A stretch of 13,612 nucleotides of DNA from Spirochaetota bacterium (GCA_030621685.1 JAUXHF010000019.1:1-13612); one strand, 5' to 3'; shown: positions 1 to 7,585, numbered from the stretch's first letter. Notes: generated from the sequence alone by a model not told the origin. Program-made: numbers and translations.

Positions 1-1315
1 TTCGAAAAGCATTCGATAACATACTGGTTTCAATGCGCTGGCATGCGCCTATTTTCTCAAGCTCGGGGGTGATTTCCTCAAAGTTAGTCATATGTGTTCC
101 GTAGAGAACAGCCGCTTTATGTTGCAGCGCCTCAAGAATATTATGTCCGCCATCGCCGGGCAAAAGCGTATCTCCGATAAGCACAATATCGCTTAAGGCG
201 TAAAAGCTTTCCGAAAGACCATAGGCATCTACTATGAGTATATCAAGCTTTTTCTGGCTTGTCATTTCCCTCTTACTCTTGGACATCTTAGCCACATGCT
301 TACCAGCTTGATAGCTACTATATAGCCCTACATTGGCTTTTTTAAGCAAGGCTCGGCTCACATTGGCTATGCGCTTTGAACCCGTGATATGTCTTGGGAT
401 GATAACAAACAAAATTCCTTTAGTTTTCAAGATAGGGTCGGAAATGGCTTTCAAGAAAATTTCTTCTTCGCCCTCATGTGATGAGCCAAATACGATGATG
501 TTTTTGGCTTCCTGCGATTCTAGTAAAAGTTTTACCTTGCCAGCAACTTGAAAAGCTACTCTAGGTTTAGCATATTTTAGATTTCCAGCATAAACATAGT
601 TTGAGCTTGCCTTAGGCATGAGTATTTTTAGTTTTTCACCTTCATTTCTTGAAGATCCGAAAATACCCGTGAATTGGTAAACAAAACGAAAAGCCCAAGG
701 AAATTTCAGGTAGCGCTGATACTCTTTTCTTTGAAGCTGAAAGTTAAGAATATAGCTTTTTATCTTTCTTCGTCTAGCTTCTCTAAGCATATTGGGCCAA
801 ACATCATGTTCAATAACAAGCAGTTGTTTTGGATTGGCTAGGCTAAACAATTTCCTCATGTTATAGGCTATATCGAAAGGAAGAAAGCTAATAGCCGCCG
901 TATCAGATAAGCCATGCTTTCTCTCCAGAAGAAGCTGCCGGCCTAGTGCATAACCAGAGTTATGCATAGTTGTTATAAAAAAAAAAGAGTTCTTATAGCA
1001 AGGGAAGGTCATAAGGGTTAGGGCTAATTTGATCTCTCCAGCAGAGACGGCATGAATCCAAATACAGGGTTTTTTATTATGCAGAAGTTTTTTTCTTACA
1101 GCGCTTGGAAGAAAACCTATCTGCGTAAAAAGCTTTTCTCTATGGCTAACATGACTAGCAAGGGCTTTAATTTTAGGTTTCGCTTTGTTACTGTTACTGG
1201 TAGCGGTAGCGGTAGTCCATTGCCACAGTAAGAGCAGACGTAAGCCAGAGAATATACTAAACAGCAGCGCATACATGCCTACACATAGGCTGTAGCAAAA
1301 GTAAACAAAAGCCAA
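1..1315 (-). CDS. waaA: 3-deoxy-D-manno-octulosonic acid (Kdo) transferase, 3' end outside window
   Basis: The product transfers Kdo from CMP-Kdo to lipid IVA at the inner face of the inner membrane, the first step of LPS inner-core assembly. The frame is open from 1315 to the left edge without a stop. Seen in order: a hydrophobic N-terminal anchor ending in a Leu/Trp-rich stretch; WIHAVSAGE, whose Glu matches the family's catalytic base (residue 94 from the TTG start); EHDVWPN; a SSHEGEEE segment; IPRH; GGHNILE; and NFEEI, all KdtA hallmarks. The TTG at 1315 is chosen because AGGA lies 7 nt upstream. An in-frame ATG at 1276 is the alternative but has only AGG one base away. The protein is longer than the E. 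coli one (425 aa) because of a low-complexity Thr/Ala/Ser/Asn segment after the anchor and a basic insert before the GGHN motif. It lies downstream of lutC on the same strand, possibly co-transcribed. A 10-base A run (977-986 on the plus strand) is inside the gene but the frame is intact. Confidence 0.92.
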   Translation of the reverse strand, partial: MAFVYFCYSLCVGMYALLFSIFSGLRLLLLWQWTTATATSNSNKAKPKIKALASHVSHREKLFTQIGFLPSAVRKKLLHNKKPCIWIHAVSAGEIKLALTLMTFPCYKNSFFFITTMHNSGYALGRQLLLERKHGLSDTAAISFLPFDIAYNMRKLFSLANPKQLLVIEHDVWPNMLREARRRKIKSYILNFQLQRKEYQRYLKFPWAFRFVYQFTGIFGSSRNEGEKLKILMPKASSNYVYAGNLKYAKPRVAFQVAGKVKLLLESQEAKNIIVFGSSHEGEEEIFLKAISDPILKTKGILFVIIPRHITGSKRIANVSRALLKKANVGLYSSYQAGKHVAKMSKSKREMTSQKKLDILIVDAYGLSESFYALSDIVLIGDTLLPGDGGHNILEALQHKAAVLYGTHMTNFEEITPELEKIGACQRIETSMLSNAFR

Positions 1316-1396
1316 TGTAATATCCTAACTCTTAATACATGCTAAGCAACGCAAGATGCCGTAACTTCCGATAACCTATATTATGTAAACTTTTTA

Positions 1397-2143
1397 TTAT
1401 AACTTTTTTGCTTCGTTATAGAGGATAACAATTAATTTAAGTGGTCCATGAATTCCTTGAACTAAGGTGAGTTCAATATCAGCTGTTTTTGATGGCCCAG
1501 AAATAAGCAGAGTATTTTCTAGGCTACTCCTGGAGCTTAGCTTACTTGCGCTAAGGTAGGTTTCAAAATTAGCATAGATATTCTTCGATGACAAAAGAAC
1601 GATATGAATGGGCGGAATAAGCGACAAGGATCTTGGTGTTTCTTTGGTAGAGCGAATGACCAAAGATCCCGTTTCGGCTAAACCTGAGTGAGCTTTTTCT
1701 AAGGAGGCTGCTACTTCAAAAAGCCTCTCTTTAAGCTCTTCTAAGTTATTTTCAAATCGAAAAAAATCACAGGAAAAAGCTGTATCTTCTTGGGCTTGGT
1801 TCAAAGTTTGCTGAAAGATCTTTTCTACTTGAGGCTGCCCCGAAAGCACAAGGCTTTTAATCTTTTCTTGTACGAGTAGTTTATGCAGCAAAGCCGGAAT
1901 TTCTTCTTCTTGGCATTCAAAACAAAGAGCGCTATTTCCTGTCATGTTTTGAAGAAATTGTTGATTTAAATTTTTAGCAAAAGAAGCTGCTAAACTACTT
2001 TCAGAGCGAGCTTGTTCTGGCAGCTTATTCTTACTGGTTTGAGCTTGAGTTTGAGTTTGAATTTGCTCTGGGTCAAGATTGCTTAGCGCTACTTTAACCC
2101 TGGAAAGTATGGCCGAGCGCCGCTTGTAATTACTTTCGTGCAT
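1397..2143 (-). CDS. lutC: L-lactate utilization protein LutC (LUD domain, DUF162)
   Basis: This is the third subunit of the LutABC (LldEFG/YkgEFG) complex, which oxidises L-lactate to pyruvate in the cytoplasm or at the membrane. The C-terminal half carries the LUD-domain signatures: ETGSLVIRS (about residues 157-165), then SLIPPIHIVLLSS (about 174-186), then ISGPSKTADIELTLVQGIHGP (about 214-234), which closely matches the family's GPS-TADIE-LVxGvHGP motif. At 248 aa it is near the usual length. Residues 28-36 are a Gln/Thr tract encoded by a short hexamer-like repeat, probably a disordered linker. The gene begins 35 bp after lutB and has no clear Shine-Dalgarno sequence (a T-rich stretch precedes the ATG), which suggests translation coupled to lutB. 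Assignment rests on motif and context together. Confidence 0.93.
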   Translation of the reverse strand: MHESNYKRRSAILSRVKVALSNLDPEQIQTQTQAQTSKNKLPEQARSESSLAASFAKNLNQQFLQNMTGNSALCFECQEEEIPALLHKLLVQEKIKSLVLSGQPQVEKIFQQTLNQAQEDTAFSCDFFRFENNLEELKERLFEVAASLEKAHSGLAETGSLVIRSTKETPRSLSLIPPIHIVLLSSKNIYANFETYLSASKLSSRSSLENTLLISGPSKTADIELTLVQGIHGPLKLIVILYNEAKKL

Positions 2144-2178
2144 AGAAAAAAAATGAGATTGCTGGTTTAGGCTAAAGT

Positions 2179-3555
2179 TTACCTGGGCATCGGGAAGTCA
2201 CGAGTTTTCGTCCATTGGCGAAGCATGGGCGTAAAGCGTACTTTCAGTGGGATGAGAGCAGGAAAGGCATGTAGCATTTTAAGAAAGAGTTTATAGCGCA
2301 GAGGACTAGAAAAAATATAAGCCCAAAGCATGAAGGCTATTTTCTCGGCGAGTTTTCCAGAATATAAGCGCTGTTTAAAAGATAAGTTTTTCAAACTTGT
2401 AGCTTGAGCGCGCAGCTTCAAGAGGATATCGGTAATCGGGATTTTAACCGGACAAACTTCTACGCAGGCAGCACAGAGACTAGAGGCTGTAGCTAAATGC
2501 CCATATTTTTCCATGCCGGCAATCTGTGGCATAAGTATTTTCCCGATGGGCCCGGGAATAGCGGCATCGTAGGCATGGCCACCAATATTGGTATACACCG
2601 GACAATTATTCATGCAGGCGCCACAGCGGATACATAATAAGGTTTTTCGAAGAAGCGGGTCGCTAAGTATGGTAGAGCGGTTGTTATCTAAGATGATAAG
2701 GTGTACATGTTGGGGGCCATCTTTTTCATCCTTTTGCCTAGGCTTTGAAATCATGTTGAAGTACACGGTTATTTTCTGGCCACTAGCCGAGCGGCAGAGC
2801 ATGGAATATAACAAGGGTACATCAGAAAACTTCTCAACTACCTTTTCAAGGCTCATAAAGGCGATGTGAAGCGGCGGTATGGTGGTACAAAACCTTCCAT
2901 TGCCTTCATTTTCGACCAAGCAAAGCGTACCTGTCTGGGCAACGGCAAAGTTCACTCCCGATAGGCCAGCATCGGCGCTGTAAAATTCTTTTCTTAGGAA
3001 TTGGCGAGCGGCATGCGTGAGTTCTTCAGCGCTGCTCCCATGAAAATTTAGTTTTTCTGCAAAAAGTTTAGCTACTTGCTCTTTATTTTTATAGATTATC
3101 GGGGCTACGATATGTGCTGGTTTTTCTCCGGCTAATTGCACAATAAACTCACCAAGATCGCTTTCAATAACGTTAAAACCATGCTCTTCTAAATAATCAT
3201 TAAGCCGAATTTCTTCGGTAATCATGGATTTTCCTTTTATGATTTTTTTTGCGTTATTTTGGCGGAGAATGCTTTCAGCTATCTGATTGGCCTCTTGCGG
3301 CGTTTGGGCCCAATGAACATGTATGCCGTTTTCATTCAACTTTTGTTCTAGTTGGCTTAAAAGCTCTGGGAGTTTATGAAGGCTATTCAGACGCAAGGCG
3401 TAGGCCGCCTCTCGCCTAGCTGGAAGCTCTAAGCTGATGTCGGCAAAGGCTGTCTTGCGTTTTTCGGCAAGCGCATCTAGGGCCTTGCGATAGTTAGCTC
3501 GCAAAACCGGATTGTTTAGGGCTTGCTTCACATTTTTGGTAAATGTTTTTTCCAT
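2179..3555 (-). CDS. lutB: L-lactate utilization iron-sulfur protein LutB
   Basis: This is the iron-sulfur core of the LutABC lactate oxidation complex. The N-terminal 300 residues form a LUD (DUF162) domain with KGKSMITEEI (about 107-116), AQTGTLCLVENEGNGR (about 206-221), IPPLHI (about 226-231) and HVHLIILDNNRS (about 283-294). A ferredoxin-like module follows: C308-x2-C311-x2-C314-x3-C318-P, then the typical GGHAY and IPGPIGKIL, and a second set C361-x2-C364-x3-C368-P, enough ligands for two [4Fe-4S] clusters. A C-terminal helical tail completes it. At 458 aa it is close to the usual 460-480. An AAGGA-type ribosome site lies just before the ATG. The gene is 47 bp downstream of lutA and 35 bp upstream of lutC. 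No residue expected for function appears to be missing. Confidence 0.96.
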   Translation of the reverse strand: MEKTFTKNVKQALNNPVLRANYRKALDALAEKRKTAFADISLELPARREAAYALRLNSLHKLPELLSQLEQKLNENGIHVHWAQTPQEANQIAESILRQNNAKKIIKGKSMITEEIRLNDYLEEHGFNVIESDLGEFIVQLAGEKPAHIVAPIIYKNKEQVAKLFAEKLNFHGSSAEELTHAARQFLRKEFYSADAGLSGVNFAVAQTGTLCLVENEGNGRFCTTIPPLHIAFMSLEKVVEKFSDVPLLYSMLCRSASGQKITVYFNMISKPRQKDEKDGPQHVHLIILDNNRSTILSDPLLRKTLLCIRCGACMNNCPVYTNIGGHAYDAAIPGPIGKILMPQIAGMEKYGHLATASSLCAACVEVCPVKIPITDILLKLRAQATSLKNLSFKQRLYSGKLAEKIAFMLWAYIFSSPLRYKLFLKMLHAFPALIPLKVRFTPMLRQWTKTRDFPMPR

Positions 3556-3602
3556 TTCCTTTTCCTACCCTACCCTGCCGTACAGCCCGCTGCCAGTTTC
3601 GC

Positions 3603-4334
3603 TTAAAGCCGCTGCTCAAGAAAACATGCTAAATGCTGTACTTCAATGTTTATACCCAACCTTTGCATTCTACCTTGAAGATGCATGAGGCAGGAGTAAT
3701 CAGCTCCAACAAGGCGGCTTAGTCCATGTGATGTTATGAGCTTCGAGAGTTCATCTATTTTCCTATCGGCCATAGCCGTGGAGATGCTACTATGTTTTAT
3801 CGAAAAGGTTCCACCAAAACCACAGCATTCATGCTCATGTGGCAAGTGCAAAAGCTGCACATGTTCCAAAGAATCTAAAAGGCTAAAAGCCACTTGATGC
3901 TGCTGCATCTCCCTTATGCCATGGCAAGAAGGATGGCAAAATACTTTTATGGCTGCTCCCTTGTCGATGAGGGCTGGCGAGAGGCTTTGGTAAAAAGCGC
4001 TCCATTCATAAACTTTTCTTTTAAGTTTCAAGACCTGCTCAAAAGTATCTTTTTCATCTTCAAAGAGTTTCGTATAATGATATTTCATCATAGCCGCGCA
4101 GGAAGCCGATGGCAAGATTATTGGCCAATCTTCTTTGAAAATTGAAAGCTGTTGCATCGCCACTTTTTTAGCAGCAGATCTATGCCCGGCGTTATAAGCC
4201 GGCTGCCCACAGCAGGTAGCTCCGGCTAAAACATGAACCTTTAAACCTGCTTTCTCCAGTAAAGTTTTGGCACTTTTTTGTATTTGCCTATTTAGCATAT
4301 CTGAAAGACATGTTGCATATAAGTATACATTCAT
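3603..4334 (-). CDS. lutA: L-lactate utilization protein LutA (two CCG cysteine-rich domains)
   Basis: This is the first subunit of the LutABC complex, related to the cysteine-rich subunits of glycolate oxidase (GlcF) and heterodisulfide reductase. Two CCG repeats are visible. The first has C9, C41-C42 in CCGQPAYN, and C79 in SASCAAM. The second has C137 in CHPSCHG, C170-C171 in CCGFGGTFS, and C215 in ADYSCLMH. The bracketing sequences match LutA/YkgE closely. Length (243 aa) is normal. Members of this family differ in the residues just before the last Cys (here Tyr-Ser), so I do not read that as a defect. The gene heads the minus-strand lutABC group and is divergent from ksgA. No regulator gene (LutR/LldR-like) or lactate permease is in the window. 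A long inverted repeat sits directly upstream (4343-4380). Confidence 0.95.
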   Translation of the reverse strand: MNVYLYATCLSDMLNRQIQKSAKTLLEKAGLKVHVLAGATCCGQPAYNAGHRSAAKKVAMQQLSIFKEDWPIILPSASCAAMMKYHYTKLFEDEKDTFEQVLKLKRKVYEWSAFYQSLSPALIDKGAAIKVFCHPSCHGIREMQQHQVAFSLLDSLEHVQLLHLPHEHECCGFGGTFSIKHSSISTAMADRKIDELSKLITSHGLSRLVGADYSCLMHLQGRMQRLGINIEVQHLACFLEQRL

Positions 4335-4342
4335 ATTTCATT

Positions 4343-4380
4343 GTATCATTATTCTAGTTTTTGCTAGCCTTTCATGATAC
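4343..4380. promoter_or_regulatory. Inverted repeat in the lutA leader, candidate operator or mRNA hairpin
   Basis: GTATCAT at 4343-4349 is exactly complementary to ATGATAC at 4374-4380. A nested CTAG/CTAG pair (4354-4357, 4364-4367) flanks a short T-rich loop. It begins 9 bases upstream of the lutA start codon on the minus strand. This is where a lactate-responsive repressor could bind or a leader hairpin could form. It does not match an operator sequence I can name with confidence, so the function is inferred from position only. Confidence 0.35.
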
Positions 4381-4409
4381 ATTTTCTTCTAAGCTCTGCA
4401 TGCCTTGTT

Positions 4410-4437
4410 TTGCCATAGCAAAATTCTTATCTAATAT
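4410..4437 (+). promoter_or_regulatory. Candidate sigma-70 promoter for ksgA
   Basis: TTGCCA (4410-4415; five of six consensus -35 bases), a 16-bp spacer, then TAATAT (4432-4437; four of six -10 bases) on the plus strand, about 110 bp upstream of the ksgA start. TAATAT recurs at 4445-4450 and 4458-4463 because it is part of the 13-bp tandem repeat, so the true -10 is ambiguous. This is a consensus match only. Confidence 0.35.
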
Positions 4438-4486
4438 TCTTATCTAATATTCTTATTTAATATTCCTAGAAAATATCCTAGAAAAT
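4423..4486. repeat. 13-bp tandem repeat array between lutA and ksgA
   Basis: Three 13-bp units run back to back: ATTCTTATCTAAT at 4423-4435 and 4436-4448, and ATTCTTATTTAAT at 4449-4461, differing at one base. They are followed by ATTCCTAGAAAAT (4462-4474) and ATCCTAGAAAAT (4475-4486), which look like a drifted pair of the same period. Successive unit junctions create TAATAT, a -10-like hexamer. The array lies in the divergent spacer, about 65 bp before ksgA. Confidence 0.85.
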
Positions 4487-4500
4487 ATTTTAGCCCGTCA

Positions 4501-4526
4501 AGTACATCACTTTAGTACATCACTTT
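4501..4526. repeat. Perfect 13-bp direct duplication upstream of ksgA
   Basis: AGTACATCACTTT occurs at 4501-4513 and is repeated without change or spacer at 4514-4526, 23 bp before the ksgA start codon. It is a different sequence from the neighbouring array but has the same 13-bp unit length. Confidence 0.9.
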
Positions 4527-4549
4527 GAATACTTTCAAGAAGGCCTAAG

Positions 4550-5632
4550 ATGAAACAGGATTTAAGCCTTCCAAGCAAGCTACAGATTCTGCTCCGCCAG
4601 CATGAAAAAACGGCTAAAAGGTCTTTAGGGCAGAACTACCTTATCGATAAGAATACTTTGCTAAAAATTGTTAATGAAATCATCCCAAAAGAGCATCAGG
4701 CAGGAGCTAAGCAATCTGAAATTCCGATACCGATAGTTGTAGAAATTGGCTCTGGGCTTGGCGTTTTAAGCGCAGAGCTGCTTCAGCATAACATAAAACT
4801 TTTTTGCATAGAGATAGAACAACGTTCCATCTCTATTTTCTTAGATGGCCTTGATGAACACGAAAAGAAACTGCAAGTTAAAAGCGTAAAAGAATTTCTC
4901 GATACGCAAGGCCCCGCTTTTTTTATTTTGCAAAAGGATGTTTTTGATTGTAACTTCAACCAGCTGCTAGGCAAAGAACGCCTGATATTTTGTGGCAACC
5001 TCCCCTACTCGCTTTCGGCTAGGCTTAGTTTGCATCTACTGGAGCATCATCATAGCCATATAAGGCATATGGTTTTTCTTATGCAAAAAGAAGTAGCTTT
5101 AAGAATAGCCGCTTTAAGTAGCCATGCTGGCATCGAAGAAACAAGCTGCTTAGGCTTAGGCTCACTCAAAAAAAAGCAAATTTCTACGATAAGCTACCTT
5201 TGTGCATGGTTTGCTAAGATAGAAACATGTTTTCCTGTTTCTGCTAATTGTTTTTATCCAAAGCCTAGGGTTGAAAGCCTTGTGTTGCGCTTCAGTTTAG
5301 ATGAAGAAAAGGCTTTATATGCTAAAAGCCATCATAAGAACATATACCAGCTTTTCAAATATTTTGTGCAGGGCAGCTTTCAGCATAGACGTAAAAACTT
5401 CCTAAATTCAATAAAACATAGCATGGCATCGTTAAAACATGGGCCGCGGGGCCTTGCCCGCAAGCAAGGGGAAATATCTCAAGAAATATCCATACAGCAA
5501 GTGCAAAACTGCTTACATGAACTAGGGCTTACAGAAAACATTCGCGCCGAGGAAATAAGCATGCAAGGTTTTTTCAAACTTTGCCAATGTTATCGCCAAT
5601 CAGCGGCTCTCAAAAAACAAGAAGATATATAA
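4550..5632 (+). CDS. ksgA: 16S rRNA (adenine1518-N6/adenine1519-N6)-dimethyltransferase, enlarged
   Basis: The product uses S-adenosylmethionine to dimethylate two adjacent adenines in the 3'-terminal hairpin of 16S rRNA during small-subunit maturation; loss classically gives kasugamycin resistance. Seen in order: SLGQNYLIDK (25-34), SAM motif I VVEIGSGLG (63-71), an acidic pair in CIEIE (86-90), the motif IV equivalent GNLPYSLSARL (149-159), MQKEVALRIAA (178-188), YPKPRVESLVLRF (236-248), and a C-terminal HRRK region with EEISMQGFFKL. An AGAAGG ribosome site supports the ATG. At 360 aa it is clearly longer than the usual 260-290. Extra sequence lies before motif I, between the acidic pair and Asp130 (about 98-123), around 193-215, and in the C-terminal third. 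The gene is divergent from lutA and convergent with the sulfatase gene. All recognised catalytic motifs are present, so it should be active. Confidence 0.95.
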   Translation: MKQDLSLPSKLQILLRQHEKTAKRSLGQNYLIDKNTLLKIVNEIIPKEHQAGAKQSEIPIPIVVEIGSGLGVLSAELLQHNIKLFCIEIEQRSISIFLDGLDEHEKKLQVKSVKEFLDTQGPAFFILQKDVFDCNFNQLLGKERLIFCGNLPYSLSARLSLHLLEHHHSHIRHMVFLMQKEVALRIAALSSHAGIEETSCLGLGSLKKKQISTISYLCAWFAKIETCFPVSANCFYPKPRVESLVLRFSLDEEKALYAKSHHKNIYQLFKYFVQGSFQHRRKNFLNSIKHSMASLKHGPRGLARKQGEISQEISIQQVQNCLHELGLTENIRAEEISMQGFFKLCQCYRQSAALKKQEDI

Positions 5633-5653
5633 AAACTTGATGAGGCTTAAGGG

Positions 5654-5667
5654 GTCATGTCATGTCA
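5654..5667. repeat. 5-bp tandem repeat in the ksgA-sulfatase spacer
   Basis: GTCAT is repeated at 5654-5658 and 5659-5663, with a partial third GTCA to 5667. It lies 21 bp past the ksgA stop in the convergent spacer. Confidence 0.75.
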
Positions 5668-5679
5668 GGGCTTACCGCA

Positions 5680-5705
5680 TAGCTTAGAAAAATTTTTTTA
5701 AGCTA
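5680..5705. terminator. Near-palindromic A/T hairpin between convergent genes, possible bidirectional terminator
   Basis: The arms TAGCTTA (5680-5686) and TAAGCTA (5699-5705) are exactly complementary and enclose an A5T7 core, so the 26-bp element is nearly its own reverse complement. In either direction the transcript would form an A/T stem with an internal U run. The right end contains the sulfatase stop codon (5703-5705). The low G+C of the stem makes termination strength uncertain; the convergent position supports the call. Confidence 0.45.
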
Positions 5706-7502
5706 AAAAGAAAACCTATACTCTTTACCCTTTTCTTTATGGATTACATCCATAACCCTAGGCCATAAAGGATTAAAAGGTACTTCTTTTTCAAATTCTG
5801 CTAGCTTATTAAGCAGCTCGGTATGTTTTAGCGGATATTCTTTTATCAGGTTTTTTTGCTCGGCTACATCGTTTGCTAGGTTAAACAAACTCTCGCTGTT
5901 ATCCCAGCCGTTAATCAGTAATTTCCAATCGCCATCTCGCACCGACTTATTTTTGTAAACACGGAAGAAAAGACTGCGCTTAGCCGCCCCCGCCCCACTG
6001 GCATGCTCAGCCTTACTCTTATTTGTGTTAAGCTGCGAAAGAAGCTCAATGCCATCGTAGCTTCTATCGGGAGGCAACACAGCCGAGGCGGCCTTAGCCG
6101 CTGTCGAGAAAACATCTAAAGATGACACGAAAGGCGTATATACAGAGCCAGGCTTAATCTTCCCTTTCCATTGCATCAAGAAGGGAATGCTTAAGCCGCC
6201 ATTAAATAAGGTCATTTTACCAGCTCGTAAAATACCGTTATCGCTGGTCCTTGTGTACAGGGCTGCTCCGTTATCGCTGAGAAAGAAGATAAGCGTATTT
6301 TCTTCTAAGGAATGTTTTTCAAGCGAATCTAAAACTTTTCCTATGGCCGTATCCATAGCCTCTATCATGGCGGCATATACTTGTGTAAATTTGGTACTGG
6401 CATGGCTATATTTTTCGAAAAGATCCTTAGGCGCTTGTAAGGGAGTATGCGGGGCATTAAAAGGCAGATATAAGAAAAATGGAGAGCCTGTATCTTTATT
6501 ACGCTCAATAAAAGCAACAGCCTCATCGGCAATTTCATAGGTGAGGTATCCTCGCTGAACAATTTTCTCGCCTGCTTTAAAAATACGGCTATTACGCTTA
6601 CGTTTAGAGCGCCAAAGAATGGGATCAGAAAATTCGTTTGGCACCCTAACATTTACCACAGCTTTTGTTTTTTGTTTATGCGTGTATAAAGAATGCGAGC
6701 CGTAAAAACCATAATGGTAATCAAAACCCCTGTTTTGCGGAGCAAGTTCTTTGTTTCGGTAATCGCTTAAATGCCATTTTCCGATAATCCCCGTAGTGTA
6801 GCCATTTTTTTTGAGTAGCGAGGCTAATGTAATTTCGGTAAGTGGCAATCCTTGCTGCAAGATGGCTAGCTTATTTGGCACGCCTTGCTCGGGTATTTCT
6901 GCCAGCGTGAAATAACCAGTATCTATGAATTTCCGAATGAAAGATTCTTGAAACCTGTTTTGCGGATAGCGTTCCATATTCATAAACTCGTAGCCATAGC
7001 GCTGATGATACCGCCCCGTTAAAAGTGCTGCCCTAGATGGAGCGCATACGCCAGAAGTAACATAGGCATCTTTGAAAGTGACGCCATTAGCTGCTATCCG
7101 CTCTATATTAGGCATGCTTAAACCCCCGCCTTGCCCATAGAGTTTTGTGTATAGCTTAAGATCCATTTGCCCTAAGTCATCTGCAAGAATAAGCACAATG
7201 TTGGGCTGCTTTTCTGCATGCTTAGGTTTTTCAGCTAGAAATTCTTCACGGTAGAGAATTTTTTTCTTATCATAGCTAATTTCATAGATCTTTGTTTGTA
7301 AGGAGCTGCAGCTTATCAGGCTTAGGCTGAAAAATCCACTAAGAAAAGCCACTTGCAAAGAAAATTGCAGGAATAATTTAGAAAATTTAGAAAGCCATGC
7401 GGCTGGAAAATCCGTAAAAAACATGTATACATTATGAAATTTCATAATTTTTTTGAAGCTATTTTTTATCTTGTTTTTTGCGCTAAAGACTGTTTTTCTC
7501 AT
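5703..7502 (-). CDS. Formylglycine-dependent arylsulfatase-family lipoprotein
   Basis: This is a type I (S1) sulfatase-family hydrolase that removes sulfate esters; the substrate is unknown. Visible features: DD at 108-109 (metal ligands), the signature C153-A-P-S-R157 followed by AALLTG, in which the Cys would be oxidised to formylglycine by an FGE or anSME enzyme not in this window, IIGKWHLSDY, APHTPLQAP, and FFLSDNGAALY with the second Asp-Asn metal pair. A hydrophobic segment (43-63) ends in the lipobox LISC65, predicting lipidation and export to the periplasm or cell surface. The ATG at 7502 gives an unusually long 40-residue stretch before the hydrophobic core; in-frame ATGs at 7445 and 7424 would give more typical signal peptides but lack ribosome sites, whereas 7502 has a weak GAG. 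The full 599 aa is within the family range. It stands alone: no sulfatase-maturase, glycosidase or transporter is adjacent. Confidence 0.92.
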   Translation of the reverse strand: MRKTVFSAKNKIKNSFKKIMKFHNVYMFFTDFPAAWLSKFSKLFLQFSLQVAFLSGFFSLSLISCSSLQTKIYEISYDKKKILYREEFLAEKPKHAEKQPNIVLILADDLGQMDLKLYTKLYGQGGGLSMPNIERIAANGVTFKDAYVTSGVCAPSRAALLTGRYHQRYGYEFMNMERYPQNRFQESFIRKFIDTGYFTLAEIPEQGVPNKLAILQQGLPLTEITLASLLKKNGYTTGIIGKWHLSDYRNKELAPQNRGFDYHYGFYGSHSLYTHKQKTKAVVNVRVPNEFSDPILWRSKRKRNSRIFKAGEKIVQRGYLTYEIADEAVAFIERNKDTGSPFFLYLPFNAPHTPLQAPKDLFEKYSHASTKFTQVYAAMIEAMDTAIGKVLDSLEKHSLEENTLIFFLSDNGAALYTRTSDNGILRAGKMTLFNGGLSIPFLMQWKGKIKPGSVYTPFVSSLDVFSTAAKAASAVLPPDRSYDGIELLSQLNTNKSKAEHASGAGAAKRSLFFRVYKNKSVRDGDWKLLINGWDNSESLFNLANDVAEQKNLIKEYPLKHTELLNKLAEFEKEVPFNPLWPRVMDVIHKEKGKEYRFSF

Positions 7503-7585
7503 ATTTCTGCTCTTTACTTACTCTTTTTATAGAAAGTTTTTTTTATTTCTTAGAATACTTATTTTATATTTGCTTAAATATTTTA

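Noticed and set aside
1..1315. Possibility that kdtA is a pseudogene because of the poly-A tract and missing 3' end
   Set aside because: Codon-by-codon reading from 1315 to the left edge shows no stop or frameshift and all family motifs are in one frame; the missing end is only the window boundary.
3660..3720. LutA last cysteine motif reads Tyr-Ser-Cys, suggesting a missing cluster ligand
   Set aside because: The residues before the final Cys vary among LutA/YkgE proteins and the essential CCG and terminal Cys are present, so this is not evidence of a defect.
4423..4526. 13-bp repeats as a CRISPR array or origin iterons
   Set aside because: The units are contiguous without spacers, too short for CRISPR repeats, and there are no cas, repA or dnaA genes or DnaA-box sequence next to them.
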